From positions 1 to 20,377 of IMG/VR virus record IMGVR_UViG_3300043446_005594: DNA of 20,377 nucleotides. One strand, 5' to 3'. The notes under the pieces are model-generated. The model searched no databases and was not told the DNA's origin. It saw nothing but the letters and a program-made list of their open reading frames with translations. Below, one piece after another: positions 7,393-16,800 of the stretch (position 1 is its first letter; each line of letters opens with the position of its first letter). The position numbers and the translations under genes were made by a program. This DNA is from a virus.

Positions 7393-7764
7393 ATGGGAGG
7401 ATTAAGACCTATTGGTAGTGAAAAACTACAAGGAATGGAGAAGATCAAAAGAATGATCGAAATTTCTCGTTATAACGAGAGTACTCCTACCAATATAAAT
7501 GAGGACAAAAGTACGGTTTACAAAGTAGATTTGGCCGATGGTAAAACTTATAGTATTGTACGTGAAAAGGGCGGATATATTATTAAAGAAAACATTGCAG
7601 AAATCTATGATGAGTATATCGAGCCTATTCAAAACAGAAAATACTTTTCATCTTATTCTCAAGCGTTAAGAAAACTTAACCTTATGGCCAAAGAATTTAA
7701 TGCTATTTTTGAGAACGAAGAGGGTACCCCTCTTTTAGGTGAACAAAAAAAAAGTATAAACTAA
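7393..7764 (+). CDS. N-terminal part of a phage protein split by an A9 run (unknown function)
   Basis: As read, this frame gives 123 residues ending just after a run of nine A (7745-7753) with the abrupt tail KKSIN. The body contains a compact segment, about residues 38-68, that looks like a small beta domain (VYKVDLADGKTYSIVREKGGYIIKEN split by turns), followed by helices. The -1 frame is open through the A-run and continues without a stop into the Pro-rich protein to 8927. I therefore think this is the N-terminal third of a single protein of about 511 residues, made by -1 frameshifting or broken by a homopolymer indel. If termination also occurs, a 123-residue short form would be made as well. 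I do not recognise the family. Confidence 0.7.
   Translation: MGGLRPIGSEKLQGMEKIKRMIEISRYNESTPTNINEDKSTVYKVDLADGKTYSIVREKGGYIIKENIAEIYDEYIEPIQNRKYFSSYSQALRKLNLMAKEFNAIFENEEGTPLLGEQKKSIN
7745..7753 (+). other. A9 homopolymer, candidate -1 frameshift site
   Basis: In the upstream frame the run reads as caa AAA AAA agt, with A AAA AAA available as a slippery heptamer (7746-7752). A -1 shift leads into a frame open from 7743 to 8927. Downstream there is only a weak 4-bp hairpin (GACT/AGTC, 7775-7785) as a possible stimulator. A single missing A in the assembly would explain the same pattern. Confidence 0.6.
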
Positions 7765-8927
7765 AGTTAGGTAAGACTAAAAGTCAAGAAACCGCACCCC
7801 CTGCTGAAGCACCCACACCGGAGATGCCACCCCCAGCAGATGCTCCTGTAACTCCTCCACCGGCGGATATGGGTGGAATGCCACCAGCACCAGACGCAGG
7901 AATGTCACCAGATGATATGGGCGGAATGCCTCCAGCACCAGACGCAGGAATGTCACCAGATGATATGGGCGGAATGCCTCCAGCACCAGAAGGTGATGAT
8001 ATGGGTGAAATGCCACCAGCACCAGAAGCTGATGATATGGGTGACGTACCTCCACCATCAGATGATGAGGATCTACCAGAACCTGAAGAGGGTGACGAAG
8101 AATCATCAAAAAAAGATGAAGGAACATCATTTAAAGTAATTCAAAAACTTACTGGTAAATTAGCACAAAAAATTAGAAAATTTAATAATAACGATGACAT
8201 GGACCCAAATGATGTAAAATACATCATTAATTCTATTTTGTCTGCACTTGATGTTGATCTTTTAGATGAAGACGATATCGAAGAAATAATTTCAAGACTT
8301 GAAGGTGATACTGATGAAGATGAGGATGAAGATGGTGAAGAAATGCCAACATCAGATGAAGATGAAAATATGGGGGATGAAGAACCTATGGAACCATCTG
8401 ATGAGGATATGCCACCACCACCAGAATCTCCAGAAGGAGGTGAAATGAAAGAATATACACCACACCATGAATTAGATGAGATTATGAGTTTACCGGACGC
8501 AATTAACAAAACAATTGGTTCAAAATTTGCCGGTAATGTTTATGATAAAATGGAAGAAATGGGTGAAGAATATGGAATGCATGGAGCAAGAAAACCAAGA
8601 CATACTTACGACCATTTTTCTCATGGAACTTTTGGTGAATCAAAAGTAGACAAGATTTTGTCAAAATATTTTATTCAAACAAAACAAGAAATTATTAATG
8701 AAGAAAAGAAAAGATTAAAAAAGGAATCTTTATTTGAGTCTAAATTGGAAAAAGATTTAAAATATTTAAAAACAATTTCTGAAAATGTTAGACAAGAAAG
8801 AGCAGCTTTCAAGTATTTGGAAAATAACCCAACATCAAAACTTGTCGGAAAAACAAATCAAGGAAATATTATTTTCCAAGAAGGAAATATTATTACAAAA
8901 CTTACAATTAACGGAACAGTAATATGA
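7752..8927 (+). CDS. Pro/Met/Asp-rich continuation of the split protein (unknown function)
   Basis: This frame has a stop at 7740-7742 and no ATG until 7824. Yet codons 7752-7823 read KYKLKLGKTK then SQETAPPAEAPTPE, matching the Pro/Ala/Glu style downstream, so translation probably enters by frameshift; the ATG at 7824 is the fallback start (367 residues). Regions in order: a Pro/Met/Gly/Asp tandem repeat (7878-8050), a long acidic linker, a helical segment (KVIQKLTGKLAQKIRKFNNN, then residues likely to form an EF-like acidic helix pair), a second Asp/Glu/Pro linker, and a charged helical C-terminal domain ending in a short beta-rich stretch (about the last 30 residues). Alternating helical blocks and flexible linkers suggest a scaffold or virion-associated role, which is inference only. 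It overlaps the next gene by 4 nt (ATGA). Confidence 0.72.
   Translation, partial: KYKLKLGKTKSQETAPPAEAPTPEMPPPADAPVTPPPADMGGMPPAPDAGMSPDDMGGMPPAPDAGMSPDDMGGMPPAPEGDDMGEMPPAPEADDMGDVPPPSDDEDLPEPEEGDEESSKKDEGTSFKVIQKLTGKLAQKIRKFNNNDDMDPNDVKYIINSILSALDVDLLDEDDIEEIISRLEGDTDEDEDEDGEEMPTSDEDENMGDEEPMEPSDEDMPPPPESPEGGEMKEYTPHHELDEIMSLPDAINKTIGSKFAGNVYDKMEEMGEEYGMHGARKPRHTYDHFSHGTFGESKVDKILSKYFIQTKQEIINEEKKRLKKESLFESKLEKDLKYLKTISENVRQERAAFKYLENNPTSKLVGKTNQGNIIFQEGNIITKLTINGTVI
7878..8050 (+). repeat. 48-bp in-frame tandem repeat, Pro/Met/Asp-rich
   Basis: Two full copies (7878-7925 and 7926-7973) encode the 16-residue unit MPPAPDAGMSPDDMGG. They are followed by two shortened, diverged copies starting MPPAPEGDDMG and MPPAPEADDMG. 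The near identity of the first two copies at the base level points to recent expansion. Confidence 0.9.
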
Positions 8928-9331
8928 GTTTTTTAATTTACATCAACGGACTTGGTTCTAACTATAAAGGAGAGCACATCTATGAATTTATTTTTTCAAA
9001 TTCTATTGATGAAGTCTGGGGTGAAAATTGGGAGTCAAAACCGGCAAATGGTTATCCATCACCACCTGATATCGAATACGTATCAAAGGTTGGTGTTTTG
9101 ACACATGGGGATATTAAATTAGAATTGATTCAAAACTCTGATGTTTTTTCGGTTCAAGACTCACTTGATGATGTTATTGCTCTTGGTTGGGAAATTGAAG
9201 ATGAAATTGATTTTTCTTTAGTAAAAAGATTAGTATTTAGATTTGGAGAACAGGAACAAATCGTAAAAGATAAATTATATGAGAGAGATCTTGTATTACA
9301 ATTTGAAAAAAAAGTAGTTTATGAAAGCTAA
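8924..9331 (+). CDS. Unrecognised 135-residue phage protein
   Basis: The start overlaps the preceding stop as ATGA and the end overlaps the next gene by 11 nt, so it is translationally embedded in this operon. The protein begins with alternating hydrophobic residues (SFLIYINGLGSN), then an aromatic/acidic stretch (DEVWGENWESKP), and ends with a charged strand and helix. The pattern suggests a mixed alpha/beta globular protein with no signal peptide or membrane segment. I recognise no family. Its tight packing makes it very likely real. Confidence 0.75.
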   Translation: MSFLIYINGLGSNYKGEHIYEFIFSNSIDEVWGENWESKPANGYPSPPDIEYVSKVGVLTHGDIKLELIQNSDVFSVQDSLDDVIALGWEIEDEIDFSLVKRLVFRFGEQEQIVKDKLYERDLVLQFEKKVVYES

Positions 9332-10319
9332 AAACAATGTATTAGTTTTATTGGAAAATGGTTTCCATTTTGATTTTGTTTCAAAATTAGACCCTAAACA
9401 AGTTTCTGTTTTGGCAGAAAAAGTCAGTAAAAAAAATAAAGAAACTAAAGAAGCTGTTGACACTGTTACTAAAATAAGAACGTTTAACCCAACTGAAGTT
9501 GCAAATGCAAAAAATAAAGGGGAATCTCTTCCAGGTGGTAAGGCAGTAAAAATTAATCCGGATGGTAGTGTTTCTGTAACAATGGAAGGTGAAGTAACTG
9601 AAAAGTTTCAGTCAAAAAAACAACAAGGTTTATTCTGGGCTCGTTGTAATCGATGTGAATCAAAAAATTGTAAGTGGTGTAAAATGGCAAAAGAATTTTC
9701 AGATAAAACCACTAAAAAAGATTATGAAAATATGCCAGATGAGGTTGCTGAAGATATTTTTACCAAAAAACAACCAAAAGGAAAATCAAGTGAAGAAATT
9801 GAAAATTATCTTGAAGATAGAATTTTTGAAATGATTGAAAGACATATTAATCCAAGCATGACTAAAGGAGAACTTATCAACACAATTTTAGAAAAGGTTG
9901 CTAAGCGTGAAAACATGATTTTGAAAAATCCAAAAAAAATGTCTATGTTTTCAAAAGATGAGGGAATGGAAATGAAAACTCCAATCGGAAAAATGTTTAG
10001 TATGTCAGGAGAAATGAAAGAAAATACAAAAGAAAAAGAAAGAACTCGAGAAAAAGATAGAACTAAAGAAAAGGATAAGGGTAGAAGAGGAAATCCATTC
10101 AAGGATCCAAATCCAGACGTTGAAGAAAAACCAAAAGCGTCCACAAAAGAAAAGGAAAGAACTCGAGAAAAAGATAGAACTAAAGAAAAAGATAAGGGTA
10201 GAAGAGGTAATCCATTTAAGGATCCGAATCCAGATGTTCAAGAAAAACCAAAAGCTGGTCAAGAAACAGAAAAGCAAAAAAGTGATTTTATGCAAGTTAT
10301 AACTATGGCTTTAAAATAA
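9321..10319 (+). CDS. Unrecognised protein with Cys4 zinc-knuckle-like motif and charged repeats
   Basis: This 332-residue protein has an N-terminal region of unknown fold. A four-cysteine cluster follows, CNRCESKNCKWC (Cys109, 112, 117, 120; C-x2-C-x4-C-x2-C), that could bind one zinc. A helical middle (about 150-215) comes next, then two near-identical 39-residue highly charged repeats (236-274 and 275-313) built of Lys/Glu/Arg heptads followed by a RRGNPFKDPNPD turn, and a short hydrophobic end. The Lys/Glu/Arg repeats are likely helical or disordered and might bind nucleic acid or act as a scaffold. That is inference. It starts inside the preceding gene (11-nt overlap) and ends 5 nt before the next one, so it is part of one transcription unit. 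Confidence 0.78.
   Translation: MKAKNNVLVLLENGFHFDFVSKLDPKQVSVLAEKVSKKNKETKEAVDTVTKIRTFNPTEVANAKNKGESLPGGKAVKINPDGSVSVTMEGEVTEKFQSKKQQGLFWARCNRCESKNCKWCKMAKEFSDKTTKKDYENMPDEVAEDIFTKKQPKGKSSEEIENYLEDRIFEMIERHINPSMTKGELINTILEKVAKRENMILKNPKKMSMFSKDEGMEMKTPIGKMFSMSGEMKENTKEKERTREKDRTKEKDKGRRGNPFKDPNPDVEEKPKASTKEKERTREKDRTKEKDKGRRGNPFKDPNPDVQEKPKAGQETEKQKSDFMQVITMALK
10026..10259 (+). repeat. Two tandem 117-bp in-frame repeats
   Basis: Copies at 10026-10142 and 10143-10259 encode 39 residues each, differing at only two residues (Glu/Gln in the DV(E/Q)EKP segment and the final Ser/Gly). The base sequences are also nearly identical, so the duplication looks recent. Each copy contains a smaller degenerate Lys-Glu-Arg repeat. 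Confidence 0.92.
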
Positions 10320-10324
10320 TAAAA

Positions 10325-11716
10325 ATGAGTGAAGAACTATTAAAAAGATTGATTAAAAGGGTTATCAAAGAAGCTCCTGTAGATGATTATCTTCAGGATT
10401 ATGAAGAAAGAATGCACCCAAGAACAAAAGAAAGAATTGAGGACCCAGAAGGGATTTACGCAAAAAACAAAGCGTTCAGGGGTGGTGCTTCAGACGTGGA
10501 AAGAGTTGCCGCAACAAGGTTTAAAGAAATTGTTGATTACGTAAAAAGATATTTTGGAACCGATCAAAATATTACAGACCCAAGAGTTAAAAGAGCAATT
10601 CAAATGGAACAAATGATGGCCGTTAGACAAGTCATGTCTATTGAACCTCGACATAGAGAAGCTCTACGTGATCTTGCAATGGAAATCGCATCTAAAGAAG
10701 AAGGATGGATGCCTTATTCAGTTGAAGATGATAAACCGCTTACCATGAAAGATGCAATCGAAAGTGGTCTTGTGTTAAAAAAACAATCAAATACGGGTGG
10801 AGTTATTTATGAATTTGATTACGTAAAAATTCAAACTTATTTAGGTGAAAAACCAATTGACCCAAATGCATTTCAAATGAAACCGGCAAAACAGGAAAAA
10901 CTACCAATACCTCCAAATTTTTCATTTGATGTTGATGATTTAACTCCTGAAGAAGAAAAACAATTGGAAATTGAAAAAAGAAACGTTATAAACGCTCTTA
11001 TTCAAGGTAACGCAAAAAAAGGTCAATTCGCATATCAAATTGAAGAATATAAAAGACAGCTGGACCAAATAGACCCTAGTTTATACCCTCTTTATAATAA
11101 AATTATGAGTGCAAATGATTTGATGTACTTTACCGATGAAGATTTAATAGAAGCTTTGGGTGGAAATGCCGCTGGTGAAGCTGGTAAGGGTGAAGTTGAT
11201 GATGATGACGAAGATGAGGACGGAGAAGAACCAAAAGATTTATGGTACGCAAATGGACTTATATTTCCAATATTAGTTCATGAGTTGACAAAAGTATTTG
11301 ATATGATTCCAGCAAGAAGTCAGTGGAAAGGAATGGACCCAGAAATGGCAGGTCAAGTAATTAGTCAAACTGATACAATGCAAAACGAACCTATGAATTT
11401 TAGAGTTGGGGCTCAACTTGTTAAAGATATTCGTTTTTTATTACCGGACGAATTAATTACAAACCCAAAAATGAGAGTTATTAAACCTTACTTCCAACAA
11501 GCTTTATATTCGGTACCGGCAAAAGAATTTCTACAAGATATTATTGCAAATGTAGTCTCAACAGATCCAAAAGATAAAGAAAAGGCTAGAAAAAAATTCC
11601 AAGAATTATATGAAAAGGCAAAGGCTGAATACAAAAAATACCAAGAAAACACTGATGATGACGATGATGATGATTATGACGAAGAAGATGATTTTTTTAA
11701 ATCTTTAGGAATTTAA
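10325..11716 (+). CDS. Unrecognised 463-residue acidic phage protein
   Basis: The start ATG at 10325 is 5 nt after the previous stop and is preceded by an A-rich leader. The N-terminus is basic and helical (ELLKRLIKRVIKEAP). The middle contains charged helices and two long acidic linkers, one at about residue 293 (DDDDEDEDGEE) and one at the C-terminus (TDDDDDDDYDEEDD). Between them lies a likely globular domain (about 305-400; LWYANGLIFPILVHELTKVF). The protein ends with a short hydrophobic FFKSLGI. I recognise no enzyme motif or family. Sitting last in the operon just before the packaging genes, it may be a morphogenesis factor; that is guesswork. It is followed by a terminator. Confidence 0.78.
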   Translation: MSEELLKRLIKRVIKEAPVDDYLQDYEERMHPRTKERIEDPEGIYAKNKAFRGGASDVERVAATRFKEIVDYVKRYFGTDQNITDPRVKRAIQMEQMMAVRQVMSIEPRHREALRDLAMEIASKEEGWMPYSVEDDKPLTMKDAIESGLVLKKQSNTGGVIYEFDYVKIQTYLGEKPIDPNAFQMKPAKQEKLPIPPNFSFDVDDLTPEEEKQLEIEKRNVINALIQGNAKKGQFAYQIEEYKRQLDQIDPSLYPLYNKIMSANDLMYFTDEDLIEALGGNAAGEAGKGEVDDDDEDEDGEEPKDLWYANGLIFPILVHELTKVFDMIPARSQWKGMDPEMAGQVISQTDTMQNEPMNFRVGAQLVKDIRFLLPDELITNPKMRVIKPYFQQALYSVPAKEFLQDIIANVVSTDPKDKEKARKKFQELYEKAKAEYKKYQENTDDDDDDDYDEEDDFFKSLGI

Positions 11717-11737
11717 TCAATCATTAAATATTATTAT

Positions 11738-11767
11738 AAACCCTCGACTATAAAATCGGGGGTTTTA
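11738..11767 (+). terminator. Intrinsic terminator before the terminase gene
   Basis: Stem AAACCCTCGA (11738-11747) / TCGGGGGTTT (11756-11765), with one G-U wobble and an 8-nt loop, is followed by a T/A-rich tail. It separates the 7393-11716 operon from the morphogenesis block. Confidence 0.8.
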
Positions 11768-11775
11768 TATTTATA
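11768..11775 (+). promoter_or_regulatory. TATTTATA motif before the terminase gene
   Basis: TATTTATA directly follows the terminator hairpin and ends 13 nt before the ATG at 11789, a natural place for a new promoter. It has nearly the same motif-to-start spacing as the copy before the 19108 gene. Confidence 0.38.
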
Positions 11776-11788
11776 ATAAAGTATATTC

Positions 11789-13561
11789 ATGGCTTTAACT
11801 AAAGAACAACTTACTATTGAGTATGTAAAATGTATGAGAGATACTCCATACGCACTTCGTACATATTTACAAACTTACGATAACACAGTACAAAAGTATG
11901 TTCCATTAGAGTTATTTCCAGATCAGGTAACTCTTTTAACTGACTATGAAAACTTTGAAGAAAACATTGCGTTAAAATACCGTCAGGCTGGAGTATCTAC
12001 CGTAACCGCGGCATGGATATCTAAAAGGTTAGTTTTTGCAAAAAAAGAAAGACCAGAAAAAATTCTAATTATTGCAAACAAACTTGACACATCAATGGAG
12101 ATGGCCAATAAAATTAGATCATTTGTTGATCAATGGCCAAAATGGGTTGGTGCTGGATTTTCAGCCGATAAAAACTCACAAAGACATTATAAATTAACAA
12201 ATGGATGTGAAGTCAAGGCGGTTGCAACATCAAGAGATGCTCTTCGTGGATATACACCAACAATTCTTGTTTTTGACGAGGCAGCATTTATTGAAGCTGA
12301 CAATGATTTCTGGGCGGCTTGTATGGCATCCTTATCCACCGGTGGTAAGGTTATTGTAGTTTCCACACCCAACGGATACGATCCGATTTATTACGATGTT
12401 TACAACCAAGCAACAAAAGGTATTAACAACTTTAAGATTACCGAAATGTTTTGGTGGAGAGATCCAAGATATACGAAAGATTTATATTTGGTACCCACTG
12501 ATGACATGGTTGATTATTTGTTAAATAAAGATGAAAAAGATCATTCCCAAAATATATCATTTGAACATATTGATCCCTATGAAAGAGATTATGAAGAACT
12601 AAAAAAATATTTTCAAGAAGGGTATAAACCATGTTCATCTTGGTATGAAAAAATGGTTAAAAAACTTAAATACGATAAAAGAAAAATAAACCAAGAGTTG
12701 AATTGTGAATTTCTTGGATCAGGTGATAACGTATTTAACAACAAAGAATTAGATTATATCAAAGAAAATTTACTTCAGGAAGCGCCAACAAAAATGATGG
12801 GTAATTCTCTTTGGATTTGGAAAGACCCACAAGAAGGTCATAAATACATTATGGGAATTGACGTGTCTCGTGGTGACAGTGAAGACTTTTCATCAATTCA
12901 GATTATAGATTTTGACGAAAGAGAACAAGTTTTAGAATATGTTGGAAAAATCCCACCGGATTCATTAGCAGAAATTGCATATAAGTGGGCAATTATGTAC
13001 AACGCATTTATTGTAATTGATATAACCGGAGGAATGGGAGTTGCAACAAGTAGAAAACTTCAAGAGATAGGATATAAAAACCTATACATAGATGGAGTTG
13101 ATAGTACAAACATTTGGAATTATAATCCAAAAGCTCAAGATAAAATTCCTGGAATTAATTTTAACAATAAAAGAGTTCAAATTATTGCTGCTTTTGAAGA
13201 GTATGTCAGACATAGATTCAAGATTAGAAGTGTTCGTTTATATAACGAAATGAATACATTTGTTTATGTAAATGGAAGACCTGATCACCAGAAAGGTCAA
13301 CATGATGACTTAATAATGGCAATGTCCATGGCCATTTATGTTGGTGAAGTAGCATTTCAAAAATTAGAAAAGGTTACTCAACAGACAAAGGTTATGATTG
13401 AATCGTGGACTGTATCAAATAATGATGCGGTACAAAAACAAATTCATTTTGATCCTGTTTTACCAAATGCAAATTTGATGAATGAAAGAAGAGGATATAA
13501 CACAAACCCGTCAAAAGATGACTATATTAAGTATGGTTGGTTATTTGGCGGTAAAAGATAA
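11789..13561 (+). CDS. terL: Terminase large subunit, T4 gp17-like packaging ATPase/nuclease
   Basis: The 590-residue motor docks on the portal, pumps DNA into the prohead and cuts the concatemer. The ATPase domain has an atypical Walker A KYRQAGVSTVTA (63-74), in which the usual GKT lysine is replaced (GVST) and Arg65 precedes the loop. Walker B is ILVFDEAAF (159-167; Asp163, Glu164), and the coupling motif is VVSTPNG (190-196). The RNase H-like nuclease domain has three acidic sites: GIDVSRGDSED (356-366; Asp358), VIDITGG (409-415; Asp411) and HDDLIMA (505-511; Asp506/507). Length (T4 gp17 is 610) and domain order fit. No small terminase is recognised in the window. The ATG at 11789 follows a terminator and a TATTTATA motif; there is no Shine-Dalgarno motif. 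Confidence 0.95.
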   Translation: MALTKEQLTIEYVKCMRDTPYALRTYLQTYDNTVQKYVPLELFPDQVTLLTDYENFEENIALKYRQAGVSTVTAAWISKRLVFAKKERPEKILIIANKLDTSMEMANKIRSFVDQWPKWVGAGFSADKNSQRHYKLTNGCEVKAVATSRDALRGYTPTILVFDEAAFIEADNDFWAACMASLSTGGKVIVVSTPNGYDPIYYDVYNQATKGINNFKITEMFWWRDPRYTKDLYLVPTDDMVDYLLNKDEKDHSQNISFEHIDPYERDYEELKKYFQEGYKPCSSWYEKMVKKLKYDKRKINQELNCEFLGSGDNVFNNKELDYIKENLLQEAPTKMMGNSLWIWKDPQEGHKYIMGIDVSRGDSEDFSSIQIIDFDEREQVLEYVGKIPPDSLAEIAYKWAIMYNAFIVIDITGGMGVATSRKLQEIGYKNLYIDGVDSTNIWNYNPKAQDKIPGINFNNKRVQIIAAFEEYVRHRFKIRSVRLYNEMNTFVYVNGRPDHQKGQHDDLIMAMSMAIYVGEVAFQKLEKVTQQTKVMIESWTVSNNDAVQKQIHFDPVLPNANLMNERRGYNTNPSKDDYIKYGWLFGGKR

Positions 13562-13567
13562 AAAAAC

Positions 13568-13825
13568 ATGGGATTACAATTAAGACCAACATCGGGTAAA
13601 ATTTTAAACGGATCAACTTTAATTGTTCCCGGACAACCTATTTCTAGTTCAAAAGTGTTTCCAACAACGTTTCAGTTTAAAAAAGGAACATCTAGAGAAT
13701 TAACCAAGGAATATAATGTTATTCCACCAACACCAACTCCAACACCCACCCCAAGTCAAACACCAATGGTGTCACCAACTCCATTACCAACTCAAACGCC
13801 AACACCAAGTCCTACAAGAATTTAA
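13568..13825 (+). CDS. Small Pro/Thr-rich phage protein, probably structural
   Basis: The 85-residue protein starts 6 nt after the terminase stop. Residues 1-50 include short beta-like stretches (GSTLIVPGQPISSSKVFPTTFQFKKG). Residues 53-83 are an extended Pro/Thr/Ser tract (PTPTPTPTPSQTP and variants) ending in Arg-Ile. Such tracts are extended linkers found in virion and surface proteins. With the fibre gene following, a minor tail or decoration role is likely but unproven. There is no signal peptide. Confidence 0.7.
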   Translation: MGLQLRPTSGKILNGSTLIVPGQPISSSKVFPTTFQFKKGTSRELTKEYNVIPPTPTPTPTPSQTPMVSPTPLPTQTPTPSPTRI

Positions 13826-13842
13826 TTTTTGAATTTAGAAAG

Positions 13843-13849
13843 TATTTAT
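13843..13849 (+). promoter_or_regulatory. TATTTAT motif before the tail fibre gene
   Basis: TATTTAT lies in the 54-bp gap between the Pro/Thr-rich gene and the fibre gene, 30 nt before the ATG at 13880. A strongly A-rich leader (aaacaataaaa) follows it directly upstream of the start. Confidence 0.3.
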
Positions 13850-13879
13850 CTAAATAAATAAAAATTAAAAACAATAAAA

Positions 13880-16800
13880 ATGGCTTTTGTAATTATTGAT
13901 GATCCCGTTGGTGGATTATCGTCAACAGTGAGATGTGGATTGTATAATACCGCTGGAGGTTCGTATAGTACAGTTTTATCTGGACAAAAAAATAATGCTT
14001 CATCAACCTATGGTATAGTTGTTGGTGGTTATCAGAATACGGCAACTGATTCTTACGGTGTTGTAGTTGGTGGAAAATCGAATACGGCACAGATGTCAAA
14101 TTCATTAATAGTAAACGGAACATCAAATGACGTTACATTTGCATACGGAACTGTAGTCAATGGTAGTAACAACACGTCAATAAATAATTATTCTTCAGTT
14201 TTGAATGGGTCGTTTAATACCGCATCTGGCGTAAATTCATTAATTGGAAATGGTATTCGTAACTCATCTACAAACTGTAATTCATTTGTTGGTGTTGGGG
14301 TTTATAATACTTCATCAGGTAGATACTCATCAATAATAAATGGGGCTTATAATACAGTTAATGGTAATTGTTCTTTTATTAGTGGTGGTAGATCCAATAC
14401 TTTAACAGGAACTAAATCCGCAATTATAGGTGGAAGTAATATTGTAGGTAATAATAATGATACCGTTTATGTTCCATATTTAAATATTTCATTTTTACAA
14501 ACCGGAACTTCAATCAATAATCTAGGTGTTGATGTGAATGGTAATGTTGTGGCAGGAGGAGCTCAACCAGATGTTTACATTACTGGAGGTACTATTGATT
14601 ACAACACAGGCGATTTAACATTAAATAATAACAACTCAACGTCTGTTGTGATTTCGGGATTACAAGACATTTATGCAACAGGTGGTACTTTTACCACAAA
14701 TACTCTTACAATAGAAAATAATAATGGGACATCATTTGATGTTACCGGATTTACTTCGGGTGGTGGATCATATGAATCATTAACGTATATGGAACTTAAG
14801 GATATGGTAACCGGAGGTACTTTAACTCCCGGTGGATATTACTTAATTAATGATTATCAAACATGTTATGACCAACCAGATTTTGATTACAATGGAAATA
14901 CAATAACAACACCCGAAACATACCATGTTTCTGATATCGAGCAATTATTAGTTTTTGCAACATCATCAGAAAGTTTGTCCCCAACGGCTTATAGTTTAGT
15001 TTATCCAAATGATAAAATCACATATGACTATTCTTTCAGTGTTACAGAAGCAACTACAAATCCTGCAAAAGGAAGAATAACAGAAAGAATTGATGAGTAT
15101 GGAAATAGAACGGATTATGACCACAGATCAATACTATTCAAAAGATATCGATCATATTTTAGTGATGGTGAAATTACAGGTAGAATAATAGATATGAATA
15201 ATGGGAATGTTACAGGTTTGAATACGTTTTTCAGTGGTAATTTAAATGTGGGTGATGTTATTAAAATTTATTCTAATTCACCTAAATTATATGAAGTTAT
15301 CAATATTGCTTCTGATACAAACATGCAGGTTGTCGGATTCAATTATGATAATTTTTCAGATTCCGTTGGTTATGTTTGTGATTTAATGTATTCAAACAGT
15401 AGCCCTGAATCTGGATCGTTGTACTATTTTAATGATGTTCCTAGCGGTGAGGGTATTGATGATGGAGGAAATGACATGTATGATGGTGGTAACTATTTAA
15501 ATACCAATTTATTTAGTTTCATACCATATACTCATTCAAGAATGTCTGACCCCCCAGTCAATAACACAAGTCAAGCTTCTTTTGGTGATTTTGTATTTGA
15601 TGGGTCAATTATGAACGGAGACTCGTACTTTAATACGGGATCTAATTATTTTACTAACTTATATCCAGGTCTTTTTGTTATGGTTGCGTATGATGTTGCA
15701 ATTGACACTTTTTTCATTGACGGAGGTCTTGGTGCAGACGGCGGTGGAGTAATAAGCGACTATTCAAATACTTTTTCCGGATACACGGCCTATGGTAAAC
15801 TTGTGTCTGGAGCTCAAGATCCATCAGTAAACCATATCATGATTGTTAACACAATTGATAGTGGAATTACTCATACTTATTCTGTTAACACAGACGATGA
15901 TTTAGATACATTGTCTAATTTGAGTGGTGTCACAAAAATACATTATTTGTTATTTGCACTTGCTGGAGGTGTAGAACCAACATATAACCAAATAAACAGT
16001 GTGGTTGAAAGTTATCTTTTAACAATTGACGAATCTAACTTGAATAACACACTATCTAATTTAAATTCTAATTATTCGGCAATTACATCAAATCTTCCGG
16101 CAAATAATTTTTCTTATGATTCGCTAGATTATAAACAAAATAATATAACGGGAGATACAGGATTTTATAAAGAAATTCCTACTTTTAATTTTAATGGAAA
16201 TACAATTATTAATAATAATGTTGGAAACTACGCAAATACTAAAGATTGGAATGGAAATACATTTTTACTTGCAAATAACGTATTTTATGATGGTGATTAT
16301 CTAAATAACGCTTTTGGTGATTCTTGTTTTAACAACACATTCTGGGATGATTGTACGGATAATATCGTTGGAAGTAATTTCTATAATAATTACTTTGACG
16401 ATGACTTTGATAGAAACATAATAGGTTCATATTTTCACGACAATTATGTGACAAGTAATTTTCAATACAATAGAATTGGAGATAATTTTTATAATAATAC
16501 AATTGAGATTGGTTCATTTTATAGAAATAATGTAGGTAATGATTTTAGAGAAAATATTATGACAAATGATGATTTTCAGAATAATGAAATTGGAAATCAA
16601 TTTAATAATAATTTCGTTTATGGTCAGTTTTACAAAAATGATATTGGTAATGGATACAATAACAACAATATTTATGGTGAATTTTATTCAAACTTTATTA
16701 CAAATGGATATAACAACAATAATATCTATAGTCAGTTTCATGAAAACGTAATTGGTGAATATTTTGAAAACAACAATATTGGTGATCCTTTAAGTTTGGG

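Noticed and set aside
7777-8130. 117-residue minus-strand frame opposite the Pro-rich repeat
   Set aside because: It is the antisense shadow of the tandem repeat; its repetitive His/Pro/Leu content simply mirrors the coding strand.
10005-10295. Ser/Phe-rich minus-strand frame opposite the charged repeats
   Set aside because: Antisense of the Lys/Glu codons (aaa/gaa giving ttt/ttc); repeat shadow.
16566-16751. 61-residue plus-strand frame within the fibre solenoid
   Set aside because: Alternate-frame reading of the 27-bp repeats; lies wholly inside the real gene.
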